Notes under the pieces: generated by a model
What the model was told of the DNA's origin: nothing
The model's database searches: none
Seen by the model: the letters and a program-made list of their open reading frames with translations, nothing else
Assembly (NCBI RefSeq): GCF_016545825.1
Contig: NC_052616.1
Span: 62,579,278-62,643,277 of the forward strand
Direction of reading: 5' to 3'
From: Eucalyptus grandis
Lineage: Eukaryota; Streptophyta; Magnoliopsida; Myrtales; Myrtaceae
Length of the DNA: 64,000 nt
Position numbers and translations under genes: made by a program
Shown here: one piece after another, positions 13,301-24,362 of the stretch
Position numbering within the stretch: the stretch's first letter is position 1
Layout: each line of letters opens with the position of its first letter

Positions 13301-15227
13301 TTATTTCAAACAGAAACATTACAGAAAGGCAAATAAGGCCATATGGCCACGTCACAAGATGCCTACACAAAAACATGCCCGTGGCTTTAGAAAACAGCTT
13401 CACAAAATGATTGTTAACATGCAAAGTATCGAATGTATCAAAGCAATGTCAAAGAAAACCAAACACCTGAGAGAAAGGTAACTAGAACAAGCTTAATCAA
13501 ATGTAACTAAATTACAAGAGTTGAGCAAAAAAGAAGCAACTGAAATATTAAAGAGCTTGAAAAGTATTAATAATTTCACTTTCAATCCCATACATTTATG
13601 GTCACTTTCTTTTTTTTTTTTTTTTTTTTTTCATATAGGTACATTTATGCTTACTTTCAAATGATTCTAAAATTTTAACCCTCTAATTGGAAGTCCAAAA
13701 AGTTGGGGGATGGGTGAGGAAGAAGAGTGGGTAGAGAGTTAAATTACCTTGTTTAGAAGGGCTAGTGAAAAATAAGGTAAAGATGTAAGGTGTGGGAAAG
13801 AATCCATTGCCAACCCCCCCCAACAAAAGGTTTCACACCAAATTGAGAATTAACAGATGGAAAAATGGTCGGACACCTTGCCAATTCCTCAAAATGCCCT
13901 TGTACTCGCCTCAAATATACACCTTTTTTACTAATTCTTATCAGCATGACATTTTACAATCTAGTCAGCGAGAATCATTTAAAACATATCACTCAAGACA
14001 TTTGGAAAATAAAGAGCACTACAACTTATTCTGCTCACATGTAATTAGCCTGGTTATTCAGGTGTTATTTTATACCTATATCTTCACCAAATCTAGGGAA
14101 AATAGTCATTTGCTACATAAATATTTTCTTTCCTCCCAATTTCTTTTCCTTTCCAAACAAGTCAACTCTCAAATCTTCATCTTTTCTTTACTCCTAATCC
14201 TCACCCTTCCAAACAACTTCAAAGGAAATCATTTCTTTCATATATTTCACTTCAAATTTCTTCACTTACATTTTCATTACCTCCCACTTATTTCTTCTGA
14301 AAAAAGCACCACGAATAACTTGATCTACACTTTTAGCTTTGCACCATTCTTACAAAAATTGATTTTTAATCATCTGCTCATTGCTGAATGCCATTGCTCT
14401 CATGGTTATTTTACTAATTAGACGATGGAGTATAATAGAAAAGAAATAGGAATAACACAACTAAATATCCTTACGTTGTCACATGGGACACACTGCCACG
14501 AAAGAGATCTTGAACAATAGTCCTAGGCACAACACTCCGGGAATTGCTGAGGCATCGCTCCAGCAGAGAAAGAAGTAAGGTTAAAAATTCATGGCTATCT
14601 TGTTGAACGCCATTATCCAACTCCAGTGTCTTTATAAATGGAGCAGAATCCACAAATGCTCTTTTACTTGAATGAAGCTGAGCAAAGAGCCGGGCAAGCT
14701 GATCCAGCACAGGTTGTTTTCTCAGTACATCAACTTCAATGGACAAGACTCCTTTTCGAAAAGTAGTATTCATGTAAAGACATTGAAGGATACTGTTAGC
14801 ATAGCATGTTGCACCCAAATTAGTTAATCCAGCCGGCGAGTCGAGTGAAGCACGAAGTTCCTTAAACGGGTCCGGACCCAAAGACTGTATAACATCTGAC
14901 ATCTTCTGCCATATTCCAGATTTCCGGCTTCCATTGGGAGATGGAATCAGGCCACAAAAGCAATTTGGGTTATCTTTAGCATTTACTCGGCAGCCCTGGC
15001 ATACTGGCTTCCCAATATTGTATAACTGGTTTATGTCATCCTGTGTTATTTCACCAGACGCATGAATTTTCCTGCAAAGTATAAAGCAAGGACGACCAAT
15101 TATTAATGTAAAGAGGCTTGCATAGACGTAAAGTGAGTTCCAATTACCTCAATGTGTCTGAAATCTTGTCAACATCATCGGATGGCTTGGGCTTTTTATT
15201 TTTACTTCGTGTGGTTGGGCGATTCAT
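1..15227 (-). CDS. UBP26: UBP26-type ubiquitin carboxyl-terminal hydrolase, 11 coding exons, 3' end outside window
   Basis: The product is a nuclear deubiquitinase. In Arabidopsis UBP26 removes ubiquitin from histone H2B and acts in gene silencing and seed development. Coding exons on the minus strand: 15227-15148, 15071-14475, 13161-12906, 12392-11653, 10266-10158, 9221-9043, 8305-8021, 7854-7647, 5379-5308, 2785-2558 and 464-201. All join in phase, giving about 1006 residues. The Cys box ([13 protein letters not shown]) puts the catalytic Cys near residue 116. The His box (NSGHYIAH) is near 361 and is followed by [11 protein letters not shown] zinc-binding set of CxxC pairs lies in exon 3. 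The last visible exon begins the C-terminal ubiquitin-like domain (KRSRRTNYG, then QLKMMIWE). The expected end of that domain is not found in bases 1-200, so at least one exon lies to the left. The start [12 protein letters not shown] fits the family. I saw no stop or frameshift, so the gene is probably functional. Confidence 0.93.
982..1495. repeat. Direct duplication of about 195 bp around microsatellites, in a UBP26 intron
   Basis: Bases 982-1178 and 1301-1493 are about 90% identical. Both run from GAGCAGAATCATCTTC to GCTTTTGAA followed by AAGTTGGAAAT. They are separated by (CA)n, (TA)n and (GA)n tracts at about 1185-1300. A (GA)n tract also precedes the first copy at about 953-982, so each copy starts next to a GA microsatellite. 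This suggests slippage or unequal exchange at the GA tracts. Confidence 0.85.
4184..4607. mobile_element. Mutator-type MITE, 424 bp, with 9-bp target duplication
   Basis: Terminal inverted repeats of about 50 bp start GGATTAATACC on the left and, read inward, GGGTTAATACC on the right. Both continue to AAACCCCAAACTGG. The flanks carry the identical 9-bp duplication TAGTAAATA (4175-4183 and 4608-4616). Long TIRs with a 9-bp target duplication are typical of Mutator-like elements. There is no coding capacity. It lies in the large UBP26 intron between the exons at 5308 and 2785. Confidence 0.85.
5998..7145 (-). mobile_element. Degenerate LINE (RTE-like) reverse transcriptase, 3' part
   Basis: Read on the minus strand, 7145-6942 encodes a reverse transcriptase segment with PMYKNKGD, a GIKLM stretch and F-S-F-T-S-G-R-S-T, matching the plant LINE pattern (Y/FKNKGD...FGFMPGRST). 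Near 6600 there is the catalytic-type box FADDIVLV, and near 6230 the C-terminal [12 protein letters not shown] motif. Several frameshifts and stops interrupt the frame, so it is dead. The 3' end near 6000 carries CCCACTAAGTGGGAT and GGCTTGGTTCTTCTTCTTG, in the style of RTE 3' ends with short tandem tails. It sits inside a UBP26 intron in the same transcriptional orientation as the gene. Confidence 0.85.
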
Positions 15228-17465
15228 GTTTACATACACTAGCTGAAGAAGACATGTAACATGACATCAATTACAGCAAGAGTACCCAGTAAATAAGATC
15301 CAGAAATGTGAAAATTGGGGAAACATCATAAAGTCACTGATGCCATTCACTTGAACATGATGCCATTCTCAGCCTAAACTATACATCAACTGATTTCAGG
15401 TATCAAACAGATTCGGCAAATAAAGAAGATAAAAACCTTCCAGATGAGGCACTATTACATGGGCATTGGGCAAGGAACAATCAATAGTCGCAAATTTTCA
15501 TTACATTACATTACAAGCAAGCACCACCAGCAAGGTTGAGAATAATACAAGTCTCACGGCAACCGTAAGCGTGGCAAGCTAAATAGTCATGGCAGGCTAA
15601 AAATGTCTTGGACTTGCAAGCATGGTTTCTCCCAGACTATTCAGATATTAGGAATGCTAATGAAAGCAAAAAAAAACCTGATTACACTATCTAGCATAAT
15701 TGAAAAGCATACCGTTAATGCAAGGGTTGGAAAGAATCCATTCAATTCTTTGAGAGGATCTGTGTGGAATTGAAAATACAAATGAGATATAAACAATGGA
15801 ATTCTAGGAGTAGCAACAATCAAATAGTTTTTGCTGAATTTTGTTTCAGGGAAATGCGTGAAAACACCACATGGACGTGCATGACATCACCAGGATCAGA
15901 ACAAACTGCACTCAACTTGTAATCATCCTACATAAATCTTCTTTGTCTATACCAACTTCCCAGCTCGAACATGAACTTGGGTTTCAGACTAGTCCCAATA
16001 CCCTTGGTATCTCAAGACAAGTCTACTAATTGTCAAAAATTAAAAAAACAGATTCATCCAACTCTTCTCCACATATAATTTCTTACTTCATTTTCTCCTA
16101 GTCTAAAAACTTCAACAATGGAATGTATCAGTATAACACCTGTCAAAATGTTCCACGTCATCTGCTTATAGGGTTTCAATAGGCCTTATACACATGAATC
16201 CTTCTCCGCATAATGCCTTACATTTTTTATATTTTCAGTACTTTTTAACGTGGTATCAGAACCAGACGGATAAATGCACATGTGTGGCTCCCCCCCTTGG
16301 TCTCTTCCGTGTGCCGTTCTTAATTCAATTTGCACATGAGAAGGGTGTTAAAATATTGCATATCCTTGTCTACAACGTTTCCAATTCGCCTTCTATAGGT
16401 ATAGTCTCATTTCAACTAATGGCTCAAGTTCTCGGTTGGATTTTCTGACATCATGTTAGAGTCAGGCTTCACCCTAGGTTAATTCACGCATGTGGCTTCC
16501 CATTTACCATCATCGATTCCACATCAATCAGTCCAGTTCCCACATGAAAGGAGCTATTAAAATATCCGACATTACCTTTTAGTGAGGCTTCAAGGGTTGG
16601 TGCTAAGGATTATGAGTAGCAGAATGGCAAACATATGATCAGCAACCACTTTACTTGTCCTCTCTTAGTGCTACGTCGACAGAATTTGGGCTGCACAAGG
16701 TCCAAACTTCTAACAAAATTTCTCGTTGGGTAGGATTTAGTGTCACAGAGAGCAAGAGAACGTCGACAGAGAGACTCTTGATGCGGGTCTACCAAAAACG
16801 TTCTCTTTCCAAAACCAAAGCACGATTGGGGAGAAGCCACTTCCTCCGCTATGCGAAAAGCAAAACACCAACAATTACAAAGCTTTAACACGGTGCGGGC
16901 GTTCGGCAAAACAGGCAATCAATCGTGAAAGGTCTCGCTCATGCGCATCGAATCAAGTAAAACACAAAAAATCAAAACCGGCATTCGGCGCAAAACAGCA
17001 CAACAAAAAGGTCGACAGAACAAGGAACCCCGACGGATTACCTCGAGAAATTACCTAAGCTTGGGAGAGCGAATGAGACGCGGGAGAGAGTATTTAGGGT
17101 TCGTAAGCAAGAGGTGGAAGGCCCGGAATCGCACCGGAGCTCGACATTGGATCGACAAGACTCCGCAAGAACCGCGAACCGGCAAAATTCACGGAGACGA
17201 CGACGACGACGATGGGATTATTGATGGGGGCTGATGGATGAGGGTCGGTCACACACACTCGCCTCGACTGCTGCTGGGATCGTCTGCTGGATGAGAAGCA
17301 GGCAGCAGCAGCAGGAAGCAGCAGAAAGAGAGGGAGAAGGCGGAATCGAAGCCGACGACGAGAGGAGACGAGGGGCCGTACTTCCCGCTTTCGTCCGATG
17401 GAGGACAGAAGGAGCTTCTTCACTCGATCGATGACGGACACGATACCCCTCCCTCCCTCCTTCAA
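15228..17465 (-). promoter_or_regulatory. Probable 5' leader, leader intron and promoter region of the UBP26 gene
   Basis: Upstream of the UBP26 start there is a 3' splice site (TTCAG then CTAGTG) at about 15242. A matching donor (CTTAG then GTAATTTC) lies at about 17055, which implies a leader intron of about 1.8 kb. The proposed first exon (about 17056-17465) is GC-rich with CT-rich and CAG-rich stretches, as in many plant leaders. It contains a 123-codon open frame (17465-17094) with no recognisable domain, which I read as leader sequence and not as a gene. The transcription start cannot be fixed from sequence alone. Confidence 0.5.
16150..16400 (+). mobile_element. Remnant of a copia-type LTR retrotransposon with initiator-Met primer site
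   Basis: TGGTATCAGA at 16251-16260 matches the start of the classic plant primer-binding site complementary to initiator tRNA-Met. It directly follows an AT-rich LTR-end-like stretch. At about 16348 TGTTAAAATATTGCATATCC resembles the TGTTAAAATATCCCACATC start of many copia LTRs, and another such piece is at about 16553. No polyprotein frame remains. The fragment lies in the UBP26 leader intron. Confidence 0.45.
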
Positions 17466-17499
17466 TTTCTCCTCTCTTTTTCTCTTTCTTTTTGTTTTT

Positions 17500-18060
17500 T
17501 CCTGTTTGTAATTTTTTCTTCTTGAAAGTCGAAATGCTTTTTTAATTGATAGATTGCCCGCACTCGAGAAACGCCCCGTTTGGTTCGATTTTCTTCACCA
17601 GTAATTCTAAAAAGGACTGGTGCGTAATAATAAATATATATTAGAACATATGATTAATTTGTTTCCGCAATTCATCTATAAGTATGAGCAATATATCCAT
17701 CTTATTCATTATTGAATTTGGTAATCTACAATTTTACATCGAATAATCAACTTATATCCTTTTTTGGTGGTAGCATACTAGCATGAGATCATACCAATTG
17801 CTCGGATGGATGATCATCATATTAGGATATATGTAACTTGGTCACTCCTAGTTTTTCCTAAATACGCATATCATGTGTTCTTTCGTCTTTTTTTTTTTCT
17901 CTCTCTTTTACCTTAGCAATGCTCTCACTTTTGATTTTTCATGAACAACTCCTTGTATACCCTATAATTATTATCTCCAGTAACCATTGAAATAGGTTCA
18001 CAGGAAAATCCAATTTAACAAAAAATAGCCCTCAAAGAACCCACGTGTAATGCAAGGATG
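17500..18060. other. Intergenic stretch with no recognised feature
   Basis: AT-rich DNA just upstream of the UBP26 leader. I see no reading frame, RNA gene or bounded repeat. Part of it may belong to the UBP26 promoter. Confidence 0.5.
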
Positions 18061-18064
18061 TTTA

Positions 18065-18844
18065 TATTATGTTTGGTAATCTTGAATTTTAATCAGAATA
18101 GAATTTGATATAATACAATAAGAAATCCAAGAATTTTGTTATTTTATATCTAATGTTCATTATAATAATAGAGTCGGATATATTAACATCATATTATATC
18201 ATATCATGTATATTATTTGGTATAAAAAACATATTGATATAAATGAACAAAAATTTTGCAAACAAATATGGTAAAAATCTCTCGTGACATTCTTGCATAC
18301 TTTATTTTTATTTTACTTTTTTATTTTATTTTCCTATATTTTTTAATTAATTTATTTTTGATTTCTTTCTTCCCTTTCCATCATTTTCCAATAAAATTTT
18401 ATCAAATAGTAAACTACACTAATATACCTAAAATACTTACCTAAAATACGTAATGAATATGATAATATATTTTTATCTATATTTATATATTGAATTTATA
18501 ATTATAAAATATAATTAAATTTGAATGTATAAATAAAAATATTATTAAATTAAAATAACTAAATTGTTTTTATAATTTTGAATTTCTTATATTAAAATTC
18601 AAATATTATTCGTATTGAAATATAATTTTATTTTGTTAATTTAAGAAGTTTGTTATATGAAAAAAATAACTTTCTAATTATGGATATTCGAAATTCTATC
18701 CACATTTATTTGACACCTCCCATAGAATAATTTTATTATGTCTATATCCCTTTATATTATATTTATCGTCTTAAGCAGGTAGTAATGGAGGGTAGGATAA
18801 ATTTTATTCTATTATGAATTTTATATCGTCTACCAAACATAGCC
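18065..18844. mobile_element. Probable Harbinger/Tourist-like MITE, 780 bp, TTA target duplication
   Basis: The ends are TATTATGTTTGGTAATC on the left and, reverse-complemented, GGCTATGTTTGGTAGACG on the right, sharing TATGTTTGGTA. Both sides are flanked by TTA (18062-18064 and 18845-18847). The interior is very AT-rich and without a gene. A diverged relative follows at about 18905-19275. The TIR is short and imperfect, so the class is tentative. Confidence 0.5.
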
Positions 18845-18904
18845 TTATGGTTTAGGGTAATTCCAAGGATATTATGGGCATAGGGGTCGGGGTTATTTGG
18901 ATTT

Positions 18905-19275
18905 ATTCAATGCCTAATTAGGCTACATTTAGTCGTCCAGATTTCTAATCAGGATAAGACTAGATATGATAAGATATAAAATCTTAGGATTTTCCTATAT
19001 CTTATCAATTGTTTGGTAAATTGTAGTATTAATATCGGATATACTCACATTATATCATGTATATTTTTGATATAAACGGAATATCATTGTAAGTAAACCT
19101 AAAATTCATGAATTGAGATGATGAAAATCTTATGCGACACTATTCTCTAATTTATTTTATTTTTCCTCTCTTTTAAAATTATTTTCTTTATTATTTCTTT
19201 TTTTCCCCTTCCATCATTCTTTAAATTTTTATTATCAAATAGTAAGTTGTACTAATATACCTAAAATATGTAATA
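18905..19275. repeat. Partial, diverged copy of the preceding MITE
   Basis: It shares ordered segments with 18065-18480: TGGTAA, then a tract with GGATATA and CATATTATATCATGTATATT, then AAAATCT-TGCGACA, then TCAAATAGTAA followed by ACTAATATACCTAAAATA. The right end is missing. The copy passes straight into the tandem array, so the array may have grown into it or deleted its end. Confidence 0.55.
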
Positions 19276-19278
19276 AAT

Positions 19279-21175
19279 ACATACTCAAACTCAATGCAGC
19301 AATGCATATAACGGGGAAAAAATGTAGCTATAGTGCTGTTTCTGCACTTTTTTTTTTGTCTGAGGCCTTCGTCTCGAAATATTATGTAGAGTCGAAAGAA
19401 ATTTTGGAGAAAAAGCTTGCCGAAAAGGGGAGATGCCTTATCGTCAAGGTTTACCTACTTAAACTCAATGCAATAGTCACATAACAGGAAAAAATGTAGC
19501 TACAATGTCGTTCTTCGTTTTTTCCGTGTAGTTTTTTTGTCTGGGACCTTCGTTTCGAAATATTATACAAACTCAAAAGAAATTTCGGAGAGAAAAGCCG
19601 CAGAAAAGGGGAGATGCCGCATTATCAAGGTGTGCCTACTCAAACTCAATGTAGTAGTTCACATAATGGTCAAAAAATGTAGCTACAATACCGTTTCTCT
19701 TTTTTTCTGCGCAGTTTGTTTGTTTGAGGCTGTCGTCTCATAAAATTATGGAGAATCGAAAGAAAATTCGCAAAAAAAGCACACAAAAAAGGGGAGATGC
19801 CGCATCGACAAGGTTTGCCTACTCAAACTCAATGCAATAGTGCACATAATAGGGAAAAAATGTAGTTATAGTGCTGTTTCTGTTGCGATAAGGCGAGCGA
19901 TCAAACAAAATATAGACAGAAGAAGAAAATAAATCAGACACCAGATTTACGTGGTTTAGTCGTAAAGACCTACGTTCACGGGGAGAGTAGTAGCGAATTT
20001 CACTATAGATCAAGCGATACAATGAGATTACACACTCAAGTGACTCAAACACTCTCTCGCTCATTGACAGTGTCCAGACTGATGAAGAAATGTATTATCT
20101 GTTGTGTTTCCCAAACCCCAATTACATCAAATAACACACACAGTATTTAGCTCTGAAATTCCTTAAGATATAATCTCTCAATCTCACGAAGGAATTACAC
20201 GCAAATCTTACCACAAGATTCAATTGGCTTCAACACTAAACCTTCTTGGATGTAATTCACGACAAAGAAAATCCCTTCCAAGCACTCAACAACGAGGCGG
20301 CGCTTCAAGACCAATTCTTCACGATCAATGGCGGAACACGAAGCACTCACGCAGCGCTTCAAGACAATTTGTGATCCACGTTGATCACCCATGGCCTCAA
20401 GTCTATATATAAGTAAAACTCTTATTCTTTTGACAACTTCTCATAGGATTTTGTTTCCTATCCAAAACCTATCTTTGTATATTTTAAACAAAATCCAAGT
20501 TCTAGTCAAAGTTGGACTTTCTTATTTTAGCGGCCAAACTCTCCAACGCGGATTTGAATTTTGGGAAGTTGATCTTCAGATCTTCTTTGCTCAATTTCGA
20601 ACGTCCACAACATATCCAATTCGGAATATTCGTAATTTCGTATTGGGCTTGAACTTGAGACATATTTTAACAGTTTCATGTTTTTTCTAAGTGGTTTTTT
20701 TGTCCGAGGCTTCATCTCGAAATTTTATGTAAAGTCAAAAGAAATTTTGGGGAAAAAAAGTCTACAAAAAAGGGGAGTTGCGGCATTGTCAAGGTTTGCC
20801 TACTCAAACACAATGCAATAGTGAACATAATGGGGAAAAATGTAGATACATTGCCGTTCTTCCTTAATTCTGTGTTGTTTTTTTGTCCGAGGCCTTCGTT
20901 TCGAAATATTATGTAGAGTCAAAAGAAATTTCGGAGAGAAAGGACACAGGAAAGGGGAGATGCCGTATCATCAAGGTTTGTCTACTCAAACTCAATGCGG
21001 TAGTGTACATAACAAGGAAAAAAATGTAACTACAGTGCCGTTCTTTGTTTTTTTTAGTGTAGTTTTTTTGTCTAGGGCCTTCGTCTCAAAATATTATGTA
21101 AACTTGAAAGAAATTTCGGAGAGAAAAGCCGCAAAAAAGGGGAGATGTCGCATCATCAAGGTTTGCCTAGTCAAT
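19279..21175. repeat. Tandem array, about 181-bp unit, about 6 copies, interrupted by a solo LTR
   Basis: The phrase ACTCAAACTCAATGC (with small changes) recurs at about 19283, 19460, 19640, 19820, 20802 and 20983. Removing the inserted LTR with one TSD copy (797 bp) restores an even spacing of 176-183 bp. Each unit also contains a GTAGCTACA-like stretch, TTTTTTGTCTGAGGCCTTCG, GAAATATTATGTA, AAAGAAATTTCGGAGA and AAAAGGGGAGATGCCGCAT. Short open frames in it (for example 19302-19484) arise because the unit happens to lack stops. Confidence 0.85.
19881..20672. mobile_element. Solo LTR, 792 bp, with 5-bp target duplication
   Basis: It begins TGTTGCGATA and ends TATTTTAACA, with the TG...CA ends and TGTT/AACA palindrome of LTRs. 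It is flanked by GTTTC at 19876-19880 and 20673-20677. The stretch TTTACGTGGTTTAGTCGTAAAGACC near 19947 resembles a motif seen in many plant LTRs. No internal region is present, so it is a solo LTR made by recombination. It cuts a unit of the surrounding tandem array. Confidence 0.85.
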
Positions 21176-21402
21176 AACCTACGACTTAAAAGGATAGTTC
21201 GATGAAAGTATAAAATGTTGAAAAAGCAGCAAATTTCATGAAGCTGAATACCTAAAGGATAGATTGTGAAAGGCGAATGGAAACTCCGGTCTTCAACACT
21301 TCCCAAACATTGTTTGTCCAAGATTTCTTTGTAACTAGCCTCCATACATCACTACGTGAAATCATGGATATGGAGATTGGCCTGCATGACCATAAACACT
21401 TA

Positions 21403-23310
21403 GGGTGCGTTTGGTTGGGCATTTAGAAAGCCCCTTCAGGCCTGAAAGTCCCTTGGGAGAAAAATGGGGTGTTTGGTAACCATTTTCTAATGAGCTTTGA
21501 GTTGAAAGTTGGCATTGGGAATGCTGAAGGGCTCCATTAATAAAATTTTGTGGAGTTCCTTTTTCACCATAAAAAAATCATCAAAAACCCAAATTTACCC
21601 TTTTCTAAAAGAACAAAACCAAGGGCTTTCCTTGTAGCTCCTCTATAAACGCTCACACTCCAGTCCTCACACTCACTCTCTCAAGAGCCCCACAACAACG
21701 CCGACTTCAAATCCGCCGACGAAAACACACACTGCATTGCCACGACTTCCTTGGAATTTCACCTTTTGTCCCCTTGCTTATTCTGCATCATCTGGGTTTG
21801 TTGTGGGGGTGTAAGGGGGTTGAGAAAATTACAGTGGCAAGTGTGCTTTCAATTAGAATGAGAGCATAGATCCATGGCATTTCGGTATTCTTTTTGGCCA
21901 CTTAATTAAGTTTTCTGCGATTGACAGATTTCTCTTTGTTTTATTTCTTGCTTTTGTTTGGTGTTCCTCCATTTGAATCCTCATATTATTTGCTATTGTA
22001 GAGCTGATTGACCAACGAAATTGAGTTCACCTACAATATCGATTATATTCAACAACTGTTAACTATTTGACTCAATTTATTCTTGGTGAGTTTTTTATGT
22101 CTAGGTTAGCCCCTTCGTGCGGAGGGTGGAGTGGGCATTGAAGCTCAAGGGCATAGCCTACAACTACATCGAGGAAGACATCCTCAACAAGAGCACTCTG
22201 CTTCTGTGGCTCAACCTTGTTCACCAGAAAGCCCCTATCCTCGTCCATGGAGGTAGAGTCCAGAGTAGTCTGCGAGTCCAGGAGGAATGAAGCCCTAAGT
22301 CAATTATTGCACCTGCTCCTTGCTCGATGCAGAGAATAGCTTTGCTTGCCCTTGTTTTCCTTATGAGTTGAGCTTTGGATTTGTATTTAAGATTCAAGAG
22401 TTAAGTATGGATCGTAATAATGTGGTTTAGTGCGGTTTTTGAGTTACTATGCTCCTGTGTATGATTTCACTCTATCTTAGATTGTTGGTTGCGTAAATTG
22501 ACAGTTGAAGCTCCCATTGCGATTTGAGTAAAATTGCAAATTATTCCATTGCTTTGGTTGCATGTCCGGATTTAGTATGCTAAGCAAAAAAAAAAGGCCA
22601 AAATGATCCACTATAACCATGGCAACTCCAATTTCCAAAGGTTTTCGCCAGAGTTACTTAGGGAAAATCGTGGGGTCATGTTCTGGCACTGAGGATCAAA
22701 ACATTAACTCATTTTGCGAACTTGCTCATTCAACTGGGGTTTTCGAAAGCATCCGATGCAAAATATAGTGATTCTCATAGTTTAGATGTAAATCAAAATC
22801 TTCAACCTCCTTTGTTTTTACTTGTGCTTGCCTCTAGATCTTGCATAATAAGTTTATACCTCAATGATATGAAGCAATTCTATGGTTTTAAAAAATGAGC
22901 TTCTTTCCTCAAAGCATATGTTATCATGTTTTTATTGTAATGAAAGTATTCTTCTTGTAATTTAGAAAGAGAATACGTAAATTTTTTCCATTTGATGTTT
23001 TTTAGTAAAAAAAGAATTTTAATTTTAATAAAATTGTTTACACAACATCTTTAACATGGTTGTCAAATATAAATTAAAAAAAGTCACAAACATTATTTTT
23101 TTTAAATTTTAAACAAATAAAAATTTAAATATTTAGATTAATCACTAAAGGGGTTTTGCAAATATATTTTCTACCAAACAGCATTCATCTCAAAGTTACT
23201 TTTTAAAGCAGAATTTACCAGACAGTTTTTGTATTTCCCCCAAAACCCTTTAGGTTAACTGCTTTGCATTTTTCCAATGAACTTTCCAAATCTTTGAACC
23301 AAACGCACCC
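21403..23310. mobile_element. Harbinger-type non-autonomous element (1,908 bp) carrying a GST gene fragment
   Basis: Perfect 14-bp terminal inverted repeats GGGTGCGTTTGGTT lie at both ends, and similarity continues imperfectly inward (towards AGAAAG and GGAAAG). The 3-bp target duplication TTA is at 21400-21402 and 23311-23313. This TIR type with TTA is typical of PIF/Harbinger elements. No transposase is visible. The middle holds coding DNA of a tau-class glutathione transferase, and about 21640-21780 looks like a gene leader. A Pack-type element is the simplest reading. Confidence 0.85.
22108..22290 (+). pseudogene. Captured fragment of a tau-class glutathione S-transferase (N-terminal domain)
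   Basis: An open stretch of 60 codons matches the thioredoxin-fold domain of plant GSTU proteins: [16 protein letters not shown], then [11 protein letters not shown], then [13 protein letters not shown]. In the family these parts line the glutathione site (the loop before cis-Pro and the VLVHGGK stretch). The start codon, the active-site Ser region upstream and the whole C-terminal helical domain are absent. The frame ends at TGA 22288-22290. Codons are GC-rich compared with the surrounding DNA, which fits capture of an exon. It is not expected to make an active enzyme. Confidence 0.85.
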
Positions 23311-23417
23311 TTAATCTATTATGTCAAATAAAATGCATTCTAGTTCAAAATTTGATCAATAAGATATTGAAGAATTTACTTGATGAAAGGAAGAAAACTG
23401 AAATTGAGTTCACAAAC

Positions 23418-23746
23418 CTTAAATAAGGTTCTGATTCGTCGTTATCACCCTTGAACTCAAATGGGGTTTTTGGCATTGGCGGCACAAGCCCAGTCAATGT
23501 AAGCAATTTCCTTAAAAGCCTTCCACGAGGTCCAGTTGATGATAAGATGCCTTCGTAACGTGTCACTGCCTTTTGGGCTGCAAGCCAGATAGGGAGCTCC
23601 TGATTTAACTGTGACCCTACTTCAAATGTACCATCAAGGATCTCTAGAAAATCTGAGTTCTGCAAGTCAGAAGCTTCTAAAACCCAATGCTTAAACTTCT
23701 TTGTCCATTCCTTGATTTCTTCGGTGGAATAAGAACCTTTCAATTT
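23418..23746 (-). pseudogene. Orphan exon of an unrecognised conserved protein
   Basis: An exon-like segment has a good 3' splice site (TGTTAAACAG) before AAATTGAAAGG and a donor (TTTAAG then GTTTGTG) at its end. It encodes about 109 residues with protein-like composition, for example STEEIKEWTKKFKHWVLEAS, LPIWLAAQKAVTRYEGIL, and STGPRGRLLRKLL followed by TLTGLVPPMP. I do not recognise the family. Convincing flanking exons were not found in the next few kilobases on either side, so I treat it as a displaced or leftover exon. It could be a real exon of a gene whose other exons I missed. Confidence 0.45.
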
Positions 23747-24362
23747 CTGTTTAACACAATAAAATTAAGCCATATTCTCTGAAGGGAGAAGAGCAGACGA
23801 TGCATTTATGGTAAGGCAGTACAGCTTGACATAAGTTAAAAAAAAAAATATTTTTCACACCCTGAAGCAAATTCCGATAGAAGAATTGCAATATGTAGAA
23901 TTTACATGTTAAAAAAAGAACCGCATTTCTTAAATTGCAGAACCCGAAGGACGAGCCTCAAAGAACATTTGGGTATGTCCGGTTCACCAAAAATATTACA
24001 AACTATCATCTTCTCTTTTCATGGGAAATGATAGGTTACAGGGAGTGCTTGTGACATAATAAAAAGATTGTTTTCGTTATAAACAAAGAAACTGCAGTCT
24101 ACTTTCACCTAAAGCTTGGATAACAGGCACAATCAACTTTTCAGAATTTTCAGCACCAAAAGAAGAAAAAGGAGAAGATTCCTATCAAATTAGTTTTGCT
24201 CCAGAACTTCAATCTCAAAACCGTTCTCCTTCATTTTCTCTTTCTGAAACAAGATTCATCTTTCAAAATTTCCAACCTTCACTCTATATTCTTGACATCC
24301 AAAATGTTCTTCAGATTTTATTGTTCTGTAGAAAATAGATTTCCGGCATGAAAGGCATATTT

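Noticed and set aside
13792..14421. 209-codon plus-strand open frame
   Set aside because: It lies inside a UBP26 intron. Its composition is Phe/Leu/Ser/His-rich from CT-rich DNA, with no domain. A chance frame is more likely.
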